Shown: one piece after another, positions 1 through 9,658 of the stretch
Numbering within the stretch: position 1 is the stretch's first letter
How the letters are laid out: each line of letters begins with the position of its first letter
DNA from: Aliivibrio finisterrensis
GTDB lineage: Bacteria; Pseudomonadota; Gammaproteobacteria; Enterobacterales; Vibrionaceae
Length of the DNA: 64,000 bases
Direction: 5' to 3'
NCBI RefSeq assembly: GCF_008933155.1
Contig: NZ_WBVP01000003.1
Span: forward strand, 1 to 64,000
The notes under the pieces: generated by a model
Databases searched by the model: none
What the model was told of the DNA's origin: nothing
Seen by the model: only the letters and a program-made list of their open reading frames with translations
Position numbers and translations under genes: made by a program

Positions 1-111
1 ATTTTTTATAGGTATTATTAAGACATAAATAAAAGGTGAGTTGAAAGGTCGCGAGAAAGAAACTCATGTACAATAGAGGAAGTCGTGGATTTAAATCAAT
101 GAGTAAAAATA

Positions 112-609
112 ATGACAACACTGCGTTATTTAAAAGGTTACCCAGAGCATATTTTAGCTCAAGTTGAGCCAATGGTAACCAATGGAAAGTTGGCGGAATG
201 GGTAAAGAATAAATACCCGACCATGCATGATATTACGTCTGAAAAGGCGTTGTTTGATTACACTCAAGCATTAAAGAACAGGTACATTAAGAAATCATCT
301 CCTCTCAGTAAGGTAGTGTATGATCCTAAAATACATATTGTGAATAACGCATTGGGTTTGCATACGTTTGTGTCACGCATTCATGGCAATAAATTAAAAG
401 CTAAAAATGAGATTAGGATTTCGAGTGTGTTTCGGAAGTCGCCAGAGCCCTTGCTGCGTATGCTCGTAGTACATGAGTTGGCGCACATCAAAGAGAAGGA
501 GCACAACAAGGCGTTTTATGCGTTGTGCTGTCACATGGAGCCTGATTATCATCAGCTTGAGTTTGATGCGCGTTTGTATTTGACTTATTTGGAGACTCAG
601 TCGTCTTAA
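112..609 (+). CDS. YgjP/SprT-like zinc metallopeptidase-family protein
   Basis: 165-residue soluble protein. The zinc-metalloprotease signature HELAH lies at residues 121-125, followed by H131 within KEKEHNKAF, the spacing seen in the YgjP/DUF45 and SprT-like M48-related families, where two helix histidines and a third downstream histidine bind zinc. No signal peptide or membrane segment is visible, so it should be cytoplasmic. It converges with the YkgJ-like gene on the other strand with only a few bases between the stops. The substrate is not known. Family assignment rests on the motif and size; the function is inference. Confidence 0.8.
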   Translation: MTTLRYLKGYPEHILAQVEPMVTNGKLAEWVKNKYPTMHDITSEKALFDYTQALKNRYIKKSSPLSKVVYDPKIHIVNNALGLHTFVSRIHGNKLKAKNEIRISSVFRKSPEPLLRMLVVHELAHIKEKEHNKAFYALCCHMEPDYHQLEFDARLYLTYLETQSS

Positions 610-613
610 TGTT

Positions 614-979
614 TTATTTATCGATGCCGTTTTCTTTGCGCTCGACTTCGCATTCGTAAGAGGCCATTTCAAATTCACGGCAGATCCACGGACGATTCTC
701 ATAAATAGTGCACATTAGTGTGTCGCGATCTACCGCGGCACACCAACCATCATCTAAACGCAGCATTACTTCACTTCCCCAGTCATCAGTATCGATAAAC
801 TCTTCAGGTACGCCAGTATCGGTAATAAGCATGACTTCTAATCGACAGCAACAAGCTCGGCAGGTATCACAGGTTATACCTGAACCTTTGGTTAATGAAG
901 CACTCGTTAACAGAGATTCAGATGAAGGCGAGTCGGTATGAACCGTAATGTCGATTTTGTTGATGGTCATAGTTATCAT
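614..979 (-). CDS. YkgJ-family cysteine-cluster protein
   Basis: About 120 residues with a cysteine-rich core: CDTCRACCCRLEV near residue 35, WCAAV, then CTIYENRPWICREFE near the C terminus. This is the CxxCxxCC...C...RPxxCR pattern of the YkgJ (UPF0153) family, thought to bind zinc or an Fe-S cluster; the biochemical role is unknown. Two ATG codons (979 and 970) are possible starts and neither has a strong ribosome-binding site. It converges on the upstream metallopeptidase-like gene. Confidence 0.8.
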   Translation of the reverse strand: MITMTINKIDITVHTDSPSSESLLTSASLTKGSGITCDTCRACCCRLEVMLITDTGVPEEFIDTDDWGSEVMLRLDDGWCAAVDRDTLMCTIYENRPWICREFEMASYECEVERKENGIDK

Positions 980-1264
980 TATTTATATCAATATAATTTA
1001 AGGTTAGCATAGCGCACATTAACCGATAGCACGAACAATAAAGCGTAGAGCGAAGATAATAGGGAGATAAAAAGGTGATGTTACGCGGGATTTTTTTCTG
1101 AAGGTTAATCTCTAAATGTAGTTAATTGATACTATTAAAGATAGTATTTTTGAGAAAATAAATCACAAATCTAACTTAGCTCACACTCTGGAATAAATAG
1201 ATTTAACAAGCTCAATTGGCTTTGCTAAACATACATCTGAAGGGTATGGATTTAGGAGGTTATT

Positions 1265-1459
1265 ATGTCTATTAATTCTATTGATCACGGTGAAATCACC
1301 GACATGAATGGCAAGTACGAAATAAACGATGAAGTGATAACAAACATTGCGGAGTGTCAGAAAAAAGCAGCAGCGCGTCGTCGTATTGAAGCGATGCGAG
1401 AGATCAGAGAAAGTGGTCTCACCCTAGAAGAAGCGAAAGACCTGGGTCTTATTCATTAA
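1265..1459 (+). CDS. Small conserved charged protein (64 aa), function unknown
   Basis: A near-perfect Shine-Dalgarno (AGGAGGT at 1254-1260) sits just upstream of the ATG, and a strong terminator follows the stop, which together mark a real gene. The product has an acidic N-terminal half and an Arg/Lys-rich middle (KKAAARRRIEAMREIRE) that probably forms a helix, ending in TLEEAKDLGLIH. The RRRIE stretch recalls the small PA3496-like family, but that resemblance is weak. No membrane segment or signal peptide. Confidence 0.65.
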   Translation: MSINSIDHGEITDMNGKYEINDEVITNIAECQKKAAARRRIEAMREIRESGLTLEEAKDLGLIH

Positions 1460-1497
1460 TTTTTGATTTCTACCTTCATACCTTCAAGTGTTTTACT

Positions 1498-1537
1498 AAT
1501 GCGCCATTGCTAAAGACAGCAGTTTGGCGCATTTTTG
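1498..1537 (+). terminator. Rho-independent terminator after the 64-aa gene
   Basis: Inverted arms ATGCGCCA / TGGCGCAT with extra inner pairing (TTGCT / AGCAG), followed by a T run. It lies about 40 bp after the stop of the small gene. Confidence 0.75.
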
Positions 1538-1636
1538 TTTCTGCATTCTATACTTTGCACGCTATTGGTAAACAGTGCTAGAAAATAACTCAGTGACGAA
1601 GTAGACTTTCGTTGTGATTAATTAAATGAGCTTGTT

Positions 1637-1843
1637 ATGCAAAACCTGTCCCTATTACCTCCGAAAGAAAAAAATGAAATTGAACTTGATAAACAAGCGG
1701 CATTCTTTGTGTGGAAGGTGAAAAACGCTAAAGCAGGTCCCGATCTTTGGATCGTAGAGGCTGAGAAGATAGAAGATGAGGCGGAACGTCTCTTTTTTCA
1801 GCAATCTATCGAAAAATACAAGTCAAAAATGGGCGTGGCGTAA
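1637..1843 (+). CDS. Small conserved hypothetical protein (68 aa)
   Basis: A 68-residue, highly charged soluble protein (Lys/Glu-rich, with a WKVKNAKAGPDLWIVEAEKI core). It has no signal peptide, membrane segment or recognisable motif. It lies in the same direction as the YebC-type gene that follows after 92 bp and may share its transcript. The codon pattern looks like neighbouring genes, but I cannot assign a function. Confidence 0.55.
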   Translation: MQNLSLLPPKEKNEIELDKQAAFFVWKVKNAKAGPDLWIVEAEKIEDEAERLFFQQSIEKYKSKMGVA

Positions 1844-1935
1844 GGTTCCTTGATCTTTACTAGCCTATTCCCTAAGTAATTTGGTAGAATCTGCCGATAA
1901 TTTTAAAGTCCATAAACAACAAAGAGAGAATTCCG

Positions 1936-2658
1936 ATGGGAAGAAGTTTTGAAGTGCGCAAGTCTTCAATGGCTAAAACACAAGGCGCAAAAATCAAAGT
2001 TTATTCTAAATACGGTAAAGAAATTTACATGTGTGCTAAGAATGGCGGTCCTGATCCAGATATGAACTTGTCTCTAAAACATCTTATTTCGAAAGCGAAA
2101 AAAGATCAGGTGCCTACACACATTATTGATAAAGCAATCGACAAAGCAAATGGCGGCGGTGGTGAAGATTACCAACACGCACGTTACGAAGGCTTTGCAC
2201 CAGGCGGCGCAAGTGTAATCGTTGACTGCTTAACTGATAATGGTAACCGTACTTTCCAAGACGTTCGCCAATGTTTCGTTAAAACTGGCGCTAAAATTGG
2301 TAGCCCAGGCACAAGTGCTCACATGTTCGATCACCAAGCTGTATTCCAGTTTAAAGGCGATGACGAAGAAGCCGTACTTGAAGCGCTTATGATGCAAGAT
2401 GTTGATGTTTCTGATATTGAACTTGAAGATGGCGTGATCACAGTATTCGCACCAAACACTGAGTTCTTTAAAGTGAAAACAGCATTGGCTGCTGAGTTTC
2501 CAGATCTAGTTGTAGATGTGGAAGAAATTACGTTTGTACCTCAAAACCCAATGGCGGTTACAGGCGAAGATGCTGAGAAATTCCAAAAATTCTTAGATCT
2601 ACTAGACGATTGTGATGACGTACAACAGGTTTATCACAACGCAGAATTAGAAGACTAA
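1936..2658 (+). CDS. YebC/PmpR-family DNA-binding regulator or translation factor (YeeN-like)
   Basis: 240 residues matching the YebC/TACO1 family in length and motif order: N-terminal [12 protein letters not shown] and [18 protein letters not shown], a glycine patch NGGGGED, then [20 protein letters not shown], the usual family signature near residues 85-105. The family contains transcriptional regulators (PmpR) and factors that help ribosomes through proline stretches. The sequence starts [15 protein letters not shown], as in the YeeN branch. Cytoplasmic. A terminator follows 26 bp after the stop, so this ends its unit. Confidence 0.9.
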   Translation: MGRSFEVRKSSMAKTQGAKIKVYSKYGKEIYMCAKNGGPDPDMNLSLKHLISKAKKDQVPTHIIDKAIDKANGGGGEDYQHARYEGFAPGGASVIVDCLTDNGNRTFQDVRQCFVKTGAKIGSPGTSAHMFDHQAVFQFKGDDEEAVLEALMMQDVDVSDIELEDGVITVFAPNTEFFKVKTALAAEFPDLVVDVEEITFVPQNPMAVTGEDAEKFQKFLDLLDDCDDVQQVYHNAELED

Positions 2659-2684
2659 TAGAGCCCTAATTTTACAGAATGAAT

Positions 2685-2717
2685 CAAAGCCGAGCCTTAG
2701 TTGCTCGGCTTTTTCGT
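2685..2717 (+). terminator. Rho-independent terminator after the yebC-like gene
   Basis: Stem AAAGCCGAG / CTCGGCTTT with a short loop and a downstream T run. Confidence 0.85.
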
Positions 2718-2814
2718 TTTAAACTGCGCTTTAGGATTGAGTAATCTAGAAGTTACTGTATGCTACAGCGCTCGCAGTTTTGCGCTTAATGAACAATATA
2801 GAGAACATTTTAGT

Positions 2815-4341
2815 ATGGGTTTTACCTCTTTGGGCTTATCTGCCCCTATTTTAAAAGCTGTAGAAGCACAAGGTTACAGCACACCTTCACCTATCCAATT
2901 ACAAGCGATCCCTGCGGTAATTGAAGGGAAGGATGTTATGGCGGCAGCTCAAACAGGTACAGGTAAAACAGCAGGCTTTACTCTTCCTCTTCTTGAGCGT
3001 TTATCAAAAGGTCCTACACGTAAGTTTAATCAAGTTCGTGCATTGGTATTAACGCCAACACGTGAGCTTGCAGCACAAGTTCATGAGAGTGTTGAAAAGT
3101 ACAGTGTCAACCTTCCTCTTACTTCTGATGTGGTTTTTGGTGGCGTTAAAGCTAACCCACAAATGCAGCGTCTTCGTAAGGGTGTTGATGTTTTAGTGGC
3201 AACACCAGGTCGTTTATTGGATCTTGCGAACCAAAACGCGATTAAATTCGACCAACTAGAAATCCTAGTTCTGGATGAAGCTGACCGTATGTTAGATATG
3301 GGCTTTATTCATGACATTAAAAAAATCTTAAACAAATTGCCTAAGAACCGTCAAAACTTACTGTTCTCTGCAACGTTTTCTGATGAGATCCGCCAATTAG
3401 CAAAAGGCTTGGTGAATAACCCAGTTGAGATCTCGGTTGCACAGCGTAATACGACAGCAGAGACCGTTGAACAATCCGTTTACGTTGTTGATAAAACGAA
3501 AAAAGCACGTGTGCTTACTAAGCTAATTAAAGACAACGACTGGAAGCAAGTATTGGTGTTTAGTAAGACTAAGCATGGTGCCAACCGTTTAGCAAAAACG
3601 CTAGAAGAGAAAGGCGTTAGTGCGGCTGCTATCCATGGTAATAAGAGCCAAGGTGCACGTACTAAAGCGTTAGCTAACTTTAAGTCTGGTCAAGTTCGTG
3701 TGTTAGTGGCGACAGATATTGCTGCTCGTGGTCTAGATATTGAGCAATTGCCTCAAGTTATTAACGTTGATTTACCAAAAGTGCCAGAAGATTACGTTCA
3801 CCGTATTGGTCGTACTGGTCGTGCTGGTGCAACGGGTAAAGCGGTTTCTTTTGTGAGTGAAGATGAAGCAAAAGAGTTATTCGCGATTGAACGTCTAATT
3901 CAAAAAGTATTACCTCGTCATACGCTTGAAGGTTTTGAACCAACACTAAAAGTGCCTGAGTCTAAATTGGATACTCGCCCAATAAAAGCGAAGAAACCAA
4001 AGAAAGCAAAAGCACCACGTGTGGATCATAAAGATGGTCAACGTTCTGGTGAGAACCGTAATGGTCATAAGCAAGGTGCAAAACCAAGCCAAAGACGCAA
4101 CACGGAACACAGTGCTGGCGGCGCAAAGAAAGAGGGCGGTAATAATAAAAAACGTTCTGTGGAAGGCGGAAAACCAAAGACAAAAGGCAATGGTGAAAGC
4201 CGTGGCAATGGCAGTAATTTTGGTGGTGGTAAACCAAAAGCGGCAGGTAAACCAAAGACCGGTGGTACATCTGCAACAAGTAATACAAAACCACGTCGTC
4301 AAGGCCCACGTCCAGCGCGTAAGCCTCAGGCACAATCATAG
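2815..4341 (+). CDS. rhlE: ATP-dependent DEAD-box RNA helicase, RhlE type
   Basis: 508 residues from the ATG at 2815; the frame extends upstream to a TTG inside the preceding terminator, so that start is rejected. Q-motif SPIQLQAIP, Walker A AQTGTGKT (45-52), PTRELA (81-86), DEAD (154-157), SAT motif (LFSATF) and [10 protein letters not shown] are all present, so both RecA-like domains are intact. The tail after about residue 385 is long, basic and rich in Lys, Gly, Asn and Pro, as in RhlE-type enzymes, and probably binds RNA nonspecifically. Expected role: remodelling of rRNA or mRNA structure, often important in the cold. Monocistronic, followed by a terminator. Confidence 0.9.
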   Translation: MGFTSLGLSAPILKAVEAQGYSTPSPIQLQAIPAVIEGKDVMAAAQTGTGKTAGFTLPLLERLSKGPTRKFNQVRALVLTPTRELAAQVHESVEKYSVNLPLTSDVVFGGVKANPQMQRLRKGVDVLVATPGRLLDLANQNAIKFDQLEILVLDEADRMLDMGFIHDIKKILNKLPKNRQNLLFSATFSDEIRQLAKGLVNNPVEISVAQRNTTAETVEQSVYVVDKTKKARVLTKLIKDNDWKQVLVFSKTKHGANRLAKTLEEKGVSAAAIHGNKSQGARTKALANFKSGQVRVLVATDIAARGLDIEQLPQVINVDLPKVPEDYVHRIGRTGRAGATGKAVSFVSEDEAKELFAIERLIQKVLPRHTLEGFEPTLKVPESKLDTRPIKAKKPKKAKAPRVDHKDGQRSGENRNGHKQGAKPSQRRNTEHSAGGAKKEGGNNKKRSVEGGKPKTKGNGESRGNGSNFGGGKPKAAGKPKTGGTSATSNTKPRRQGPRPARKPQAQS

Positions 4342-4373
4342 TTTTATTGTTAACCTTTATTAGAAATCATTAA

Positions 4374-4400
4374 GAAGCCAGCTAAGTTAGCTGGCTTTGT
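4374..4400 (+). terminator. Rho-independent terminator after rhlE-like gene
   Basis: Stem AAGCCAGCTA / TAGCTGGCTT with a 3-nt loop. The T run is interrupted, so strength is moderate. Confidence 0.7.
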
Positions 4401-4636
4401 TGTATATCATCTTTCTTATATTAAGATTAGAAAAACTAATCCAAATCGTATAAAAAATCTCTCCTGAAATAGGCGTAAATTAGATTGCCTGATTTATATA
4501 ATCGCCTTATTATCTCGCCCTATAAAGGCTTGGCTATATTCATAGTTAGCTTAATCAATTTTATTGTTAAATATTTACTGATGTTAATACCCTTAACATA
4601 TCTTATTAATACTTTGCTGTGTTTCGGAGAGCAGTC

Positions 4637-5839
4637 ATGCAAAAGTCGTATTCACTTGCGACGTTCAGTTTCCTGATCGTTATTTTAGTTGCTGTTGGTC
4701 AAATGAGCCAAACTATGTATGTGCCATCCATTGGCTACATGGCAAGTGAATTCAAGGTAAGTCCTGCTTCATTACAAGCGGTTATGGCTGTGTATTTGAT
4801 CCCTTATGGTTTATCACAATTTTTCTACGGCCCAATTTCTGATCGTATTGGCCGTCGTGTGGTGATCTTATCAGGTCTTACGTTATATATTGCTGGCACC
4901 ATCTTGGCGTTATTTGCTCATGATTATTCGTTATTTTTAGCGGGCTGTTTTGTGCAAGGCTTAGGTATTGGGGCTGCGGGGGTAATGTGCCGTACTATTC
5001 CACGTGATTGCTTCTCTGGTGATGAACTACATAGAACTAACAGTATTATTAGTATGTGTATGATGTTTTCACCACTTCTGGCTCCAGTGTTAGGTGGTTA
5101 TTTAACAGAAGCATTTGGTTGGCGTTCAAGCTACTTATTCTTGGCTCTGTTTAGTATTGCGGTATTGATCATCATGACAACCTCAATGAAAGAGACTTTG
5201 CCATTAGAGGTGCGTCGTAAAGAGCCAGTATTGAAGAGCTACCGTCACGTATTATCTGAGCACCGCTTTCAAGGCTATTTGATCTGCTTGGTTGCTACAT
5301 TTGCAGGGGTTGCCGTATTTGAAGCAGCTGCAGGGGTATTGCTGGGTGGTAAACTTAAATTAGCAGCAACAACAGTAAGTATTCTGTTTATTTTACCTAT
5401 CCCTGGTTATTTAGCGGGTGCTGGTTTATCAAGTGTGATTGCAAAGCGTTGGTCTGAGAAGAAGTCATTAGATGTCGGTCTTGTATCTATTGTTTTAGGC
5501 GCGGCGATTGTGTTGGTTCCTGGCATTATGGGATTAACCACAGCACCAACTCTAATTGGTGGTGCAGTATTGTATTTCTTAGGCGCGGGTATTTTATTTC
5601 CTGCTGCAACAACAGGGGCGTTATCACCTTTCCCACAGCACGCAGGAACAGCAGGTGCATTACTGGGCGGCATGCAAAACTTGGGCGCGGGTTTAGCAAC
5701 AATGGTGGCGTCTATGATCCCTGCTAATAGCCAAATGCCTGTTGGGTTAATTATGTTCTTAATGGCGTTACTTGCGGTGTACGGCTTACGTAAAGTACAT
5801 TCAATTCCACCATCAAGCGAAATGCCATTAGCGGTGTAA
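4637..5839 (+). CDS. emrD: MFS multidrug efflux transporter, EmrD type
   Basis: 400 residues from ATG 4637, preceded by GGAGAG at good spacing; the earlier in-frame ATG at 4619 lacks this. About twelve hydrophobic segments span the protein. The loop 2-3 motif GPISDRIGRRVVIL is the major-facilitator motif A, and the N-terminal part (QMSQTMYVPSIGYMA) closely follows EmrD. EmrD is a proton-driven inner-membrane drug exporter in Enterobacteria; here substrate is inferred by family only. Single-gene unit with a strong terminator. Confidence 0.85.
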   Translation: MQKSYSLATFSFLIVILVAVGQMSQTMYVPSIGYMASEFKVSPASLQAVMAVYLIPYGLSQFFYGPISDRIGRRVVILSGLTLYIAGTILALFAHDYSLFLAGCFVQGLGIGAAGVMCRTIPRDCFSGDELHRTNSIISMCMMFSPLLAPVLGGYLTEAFGWRSSYLFLALFSIAVLIIMTTSMKETLPLEVRRKEPVLKSYRHVLSEHRFQGYLICLVATFAGVAVFEAAAGVLLGGKLKLAATTVSILFILPIPGYLAGAGLSSVIAKRWSEKKSLDVGLVSIVLGAAIVLVPGIMGLTTAPTLIGGAVLYFLGAGILFPAATTGALSPFPQHAGTAGALLGGMQNLGAGLATMVASMIPANSQMPVGLIMFLMALLAVYGLRKVHSIPPSSEMPLAV

Positions 5840-5870
5840 TACCAATAGCAGTAAATAATTGATCGCAATT

Positions 5871-5910
5871 AAAAAAGGCCGAGTAGAAATATCTACTCGG
5901 CCTTTTTTGT
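5871..5910. terminator. Strong bidirectional terminator after emrD-like gene
   Basis: Long perfect stem AAAAAAGGCCGAGTAGA / its complement with a 5-nt AT loop, flanked by A and T runs on the two sides, so it could terminate transcription from either direction. Confidence 0.85.
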
Positions 5911-5916
5911 ATGTGC

Positions 5917-6112
5917 CGTCAACTAATACCAATCTACATAAGTATTTGATCATTCTTGCTTGTTAAAATCGATTATATCTGCGTTATAAATTTTGTAATT
6001 AGATCCACTAGTTACTGTAATTTATGCCTTGCTCTAATCGATTTTTCCTGCGCAATTATCTGAACAACTACTTATCCAGAATGGTATAAGCGATGTATGG
6101 CATTAGTTGACG
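5917..6112. repeat. MITE-like imperfect palindromic element (about 196 bp)
   Basis: The intergenic stretch between emrD and dbpA is a long imperfect inverted repeat. The outer 11 bp, CGTCAACTAAT at 5917-5927, is exactly reversed at 6102-6112. Inside, ACCAATCTACATAAGTATTTG pairs imperfectly with CAACTACTTATCCAGAATGGT, and AAATCGATTA (5966-5975 region) is mirrored by TAATCGATTTT near 6036-6046. No ORF is encoded. This is what a nonautonomous miniature element, or a decayed one, looks like; a family name is not claimed. Arm limits are approximate apart from the outer 11-mer. Confidence 0.55.
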
Positions 6113-6133
6113 TTACTTGTTTTGTATTCGCTA

Positions 6134-7522
6134 TTAACCGCGCATACGGCTTACGCGGAATGTACGACCTTTCATTTTACCTGTTGCGATCTTATCTAGT
6201 GCTGCTTTAGCAATTGAGCTGTGAACGGCAACGTAAGCGTGGAAATCAAACACGTTGATTTTACCTACTTTTTTACCGTCAACGCCGTCTTTACCAGTTA
6301 ATGCACCAAGGATATCGCCAGGGCGTAGTTTGTTTTTCTTACCGCCGTCGATCCAAAGCGTTACCATCTCAGGGTAGTGAGGACGCTCATTTAGATAATC
6401 TTCACTTGGTAGTGGCTCATCATTAATAGTAATGCTCATGTAATCTTCAATTTGAGCAAAACTGTTCGTTTCTTTGTTATTGAATAAGCTTAATGCGATG
6501 CCTTTTTTACCAGCACGGCCAGTACGACCGATACGGTGAACGTGAACTTCAGGATCACGCGATAATTCAAAGTTGATTACTGCATCTAGAGATTCGATAT
6601 CAAGACCACGAGCGGCAACATCAGTCGCTACTAGGATAGACGTACTCTTGTTAGCAAAGCGAACTAATGCTTTATCACGGTCACGTTGTTCTAAATCACC
6701 GTGAAGTGCAGTTACGCTGAAATCAAAGTGACGAAGCTCGTCAGCAACTTCTTGAGTAACACGTTTTGTATTACAGAAGATCACCGCTGATTCAGGACGA
6801 TGCTTAAGCAGTAGGATTTGAAGTGCACGTAGGCGATCTTCAAAATCATCTACTTTGTAGAAATGCTGCTCGATAGAGGTATTTTCTACTTTGTCTTCTG
6901 CTTTTGCCATGATTGGATCGTTCATGATGCGATCAGCAATTGATTTTATTTGTGGTGGGAACGTTGCACTGAACAGTAAGTTTTGACGCTTAGCTGGTGC
7001 GTGATCCAATACCATATCAATCGCGTCTTGGAAGCCCATTTCTAGCATACGGTCAGCTTCATCAAGAACAAATGTATTTAGGTTGTCTAGGTTTAAGTAA
7101 CCTTTACGCAGGTGCTCTTCAACACGACCAGGGGTACCAACGATGATGTGTGCACCGTGCTCAAGTGAGCCAATTTGTGGACCAAATGGAACACCACCAC
7201 ATAACGTTAGAACTTTGATGTTGTGGATAGAGCGAGCAAGCTTGCGGATTTCTACCGCAACTTGGTCAGCAAGTTCACGTGTTGGACACAATACGAGTGA
7301 TTGAACGCGAAAACGTTTTACATCTAGGTTAGCCAATAAGCCTAAACCAAACGCAGCTGTTTTACCTGAGCCCGTTTTTCCTTGGGCAATGACATCTTTC
7401 CCTTTCAGCATGAATGGTAAGCTTTGAGCTTGAATTGGAGTCATCTCGTTATAGCCTAAAGTTTCTAGGTTTTGAAGAAGAGATGGGTTCAGATCTAATG
7501 ATGAGAAAGAGGTTTGGCTCAA
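6134..7522 (-). CDS. dbpA: ATP-dependent RNA helicase DbpA
   Basis: 462 residues, the family length. Walker A AQGKTGSGKT (46-55), PTRELADQ (81-88), DEAD (155-158), SATF, and [10 protein letters not shown] near residue 330 define the DEAD-box core. The C-terminal 75 residues (LWIDGGKKNKLRPGDILGAL, then GRTFRVSRMRG) form the DbpA RNA-recognition domain that targets hairpin 92 of 23S rRNA during 50S assembly. It lies alone, convergent with emrD across the palindromic element. Upstream is a 468-bp gene-free region. Confidence 0.93.
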   Translation of the reverse strand: MSQTSFSSLDLNPSLLQNLETLGYNEMTPIQAQSLPFMLKGKDVIAQGKTGSGKTAAFGLGLLANLDVKRFRVQSLVLCPTRELADQVAVEIRKLARSIHNIKVLTLCGGVPFGPQIGSLEHGAHIIVGTPGRVEEHLRKGYLNLDNLNTFVLDEADRMLEMGFQDAIDMVLDHAPAKRQNLLFSATFPPQIKSIADRIMNDPIMAKAEDKVENTSIEQHFYKVDDFEDRLRALQILLLKHRPESAVIFCNTKRVTQEVADELRHFDFSVTALHGDLEQRDRDKALVRFANKSTSILVATDVAARGLDIESLDAVINFELSRDPEVHVHRIGRTGRAGKKGIALSLFNNKETNSFAQIEDYMSITINDEPLPSEDYLNERPHYPEMVTLWIDGGKKNKLRPGDILGALTGKDGVDGKKVGKINVFDFHAYVAVHSSIAKAALDKIATGKMKGRTFRVSRMRG

Positions 7523-7990
7523 GGTGATTTCCTATAAACAAGTAGAAGCAAAGTAAGATTTGCCTAATGGAAAGCAGAGTAAAGAGAAGAGGCCTAAAAA
7601 GCAAGGAAGATCACACTTTTTCTGTCTAAAAAAACAGCAAATAAAGTCTCTCTTTATGTTTAAATTGATAAAGCTATTATTTGAGTTTGTTCGCATCTAT
7701 GAGTGCTTTAATTGTGAACTCTAATTCTAAATTATTTTTTTTGAACCTAAAACGAACTTATTAGGAGTAAATACGATTATTTACTACTTAAAAGTTTGAC
7801 CGAAATTGGATTAAGAATAATTAAGGTAAATGTAGTTAAATTGTGTTTTTTGCGGTGACTTTTGTGATCGATTGCTTGTTATGTTTGCGTATTTGTAAAT
7901 AAGATGAGTTCTATTCATATATAATCAACAGATAGTTAGTAAATGTTGAATATATTAAGGTAATTATCAATTAGAAAAGGATGACAAATA
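7523..7990. other. Gene-free divergent promoter region between dbpA and qmcA
   Basis: 468 bp, very AT-rich, between two divergent genes. No ORF of note, no clear terminator and no long inverted repeat was seen. It must carry the promoters of both genes; the length leaves room for a long untranslated leader on dbpA, which I cannot show. Confidence 0.5.
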
Positions 7991-8914
7991 ATGGCATACG
8001 ATACATTAATAACAATTGGTGTTCTGGTTTTCTTAGTACTGGTATTAATAGCATTAGGTGTTAAGACGGTTCCCCAAGGTTTCAATTGGACGGTAGAGCG
8101 ATTTGGCCGTTACACACACACATTAAAACCCGGATTAAATTTAATCATTCCATTTATTGATAGTATTGGTCAAAAAATCAATATGATGGAACAAGTATTA
8201 GATATCCCCGCTCAAGAAGTCATTTCGAAAGATAACGCGAATGTAACCATAGATGCCGTCTGTTTTGTGCAAGTGGTTGATGCAGCAAAAGCCGCTTATG
8301 AAGTGAGTGATCTTCAACATGCGATTCGTAATTTAACACTAACGAATATGCGTACGGTGTTAGGCTCGATGGAATTAGATGAAATGCTAAGCCAGCGAGA
8401 TATGATTAACGTGAAGCTTTTAGCTATTGTCGATTCAGCAACCAATCCGTGGGGAGTTAAAGTCACTCGTATTGAGATCAAAGACGTTCAGCCACCAGCA
8501 GATCTAACCGCTGCGATGAATGCTCAAATGAAAGCAGAGCGTAATAAGCGCGCTGACGTCTTAGAGGCGGAAGGGGTTCGTCAAGCCGAGATCCTGAAAG
8601 CTGAAGGTCACAAGCAAGCGGAGATTTTAAAAGCAGAGGGTGATAAGCAAGCCGCAATTCTTCAAGCTGAAGCTCGTGAGCGTGCCGCCGAAGCCGAAGC
8701 AAATGCAACAAGAATGGTATCAGAAGCGATTTCTCAAGGTGATATGCAAGCCGTGAATTACTTTATTGCGCAGGGTTATACTGAGGCAATTAAGTCTATT
8801 GGCCAAGCTGAAAACGGTAAGATTATTATGTTACCGTTAGAAGCGACAGGCCTAATGGGATCGGTTGCTGGCATCGCTGAGATGTTTAAAGTAGATAAAG
8901 AGGGTTCTAAATAG
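7991..8914 (+). CDS. qmcA: SPFH/band-7 membrane scaffold protein QmcA (stomatin-like)
   Basis: 307 residues: one N-terminal membrane helix (residues 5-24), then an SPFH/band-7 domain ([22 protein letters not shown] onward) to about residue 180, followed by a charged coiled coil built from repeats of QAEILKAEG and variants (about 190-235). These are hallmarks of QmcA/YbbK stomatin-like proteins, which form large cage-like membrane assemblies around proteases such as FtsH. The next gene, an NfeD-like protein, starts 9 bp later, the standard partner arrangement. Confidence 0.9.
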   Translation: MAYDTLITIGVLVFLVLVLIALGVKTVPQGFNWTVERFGRYTHTLKPGLNLIIPFIDSIGQKINMMEQVLDIPAQEVISKDNANVTIDAVCFVQVVDAAKAAYEVSDLQHAIRNLTLTNMRTVLGSMELDEMLSQRDMINVKLLAIVDSATNPWGVKVTRIEIKDVQPPADLTAAMNAQMKAERNKRADVLEAEGVRQAEILKAEGHKQAEILKAEGDKQAAILQAEARERAAEAEANATRMVSEAISQGDMQAVNYFIAQGYTEAIKSIGQAENGKIIMLPLEATGLMGSVAGIAEMFKVDKEGSK

Positions 8915-8923
8915 GAGTTCATA

Positions 8924-9376
8924 ATGGAATTTTTTGAACAGATGAATCATTGGCATTGGCTAACGCTTGGTTTGCTATTGCTAGCAGGTGAGTTACTTGG
9001 TACCGCAGGGTACTTTCTTTGGATTGGGTTATCAGCTGTTGTTGTTGGTGTGTTGTATGCAGTAATACCAATGAGTTGGCAAATGCAGTGGCTAAGCTTT
9101 GCTGTATTTTCTCTTTTTACGACGTGGCTTTGGTGGCGTTATCAACATAAAAAAGATGAAAGTTCAGACTCTAATCGGCAGTTAAATCAAAAGGAGAAGC
9201 AATTAATCGGTCAAACTTCTCGTTTAGACGAGGATGTTATTGCCGGCCCTTGCCGTATTATTATCGGAGACACAACATGGTCGGCAAAAAGTTTTCAGGA
9301 TATTCCAAAGGGAACACTGGTTCATGTCGTCTCTGTTGACGGTATTATTTTGACAATTGAGCCAATTAAGAAATAA
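8924..9376 (+). CDS. NfeD-family membrane protein (YbbJ-like), partner of QmcA
   Basis: 150 residues: two or three hydrophobic segments between residues 12 and 75 (WLTLGLLLLAGELLG; LWIGLSAVVVGVLYAVIP), a short charged linker, then a small C-terminal beta domain (LIGQTSRLDEDVIAGPCRIIIG...GTLVHVVSVDG) of the OB-fold NfeD type. NfeD proteins are co-encoded with stomatin-like proteins and are thought to act with them in membrane quality control. The 3' tip of this gene has a decayed second copy at 11477-11512. Confidence 0.88.
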   Translation: MEFFEQMNHWHWLTLGLLLLAGELLGTAGYFLWIGLSAVVVGVLYAVIPMSWQMQWLSFAVFSLFTTWLWWRYQHKKDESSDSNRQLNQKEKQLIGQTSRLDEDVIAGPCRIIIGDTTWSAKSFQDIPKGTLVHVVSVDGIILTIEPIKK

Positions 9377-9658
9377 CTTAACATTATATTAAATCAAAAT
9401 GAGTAATTAATTAGCGTAACGCGTTGGTAAATTGCTCATTTATCACATCTGTCGCTTAAGCGTTAACAACTTACCTTTTTTAGTAACCTTTAAAATTTTA
9501 TTTTAGCGTATCGCACGTTATAAATTAGTGTGGTTTTTGTAGTTTTTTATTTCATGTTTTTGATTTTTTGCCGATATAGGTTCAAAGGGTTAAAAATGAT
9601 TCCTATTATCGTAAATACTCATGGAGCGAGTTGTTATTAATTAGTGAGGGTGTAAAAC

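Noticed and set aside
3946-4363. Three open frames on both strands over the 3' end of the rhlE-like gene
   Set aside because: They overlap the basic, low-complexity tail of the helicase, have no ribosome-binding sites and their composition is skewed; they are shadows.
4485-4676. 63-codon frame upstream of emrD
   Set aside because: Overlaps the emrD start and lacks a ribosome-binding site; composition typical of AT-rich non-coding DNA.
5407-5868. 153-codon minus-strand frame
   Set aside because: It is antisense to the emrD-like gene and its sequence is proline/alanine/isoleucine-rich shadow translation.
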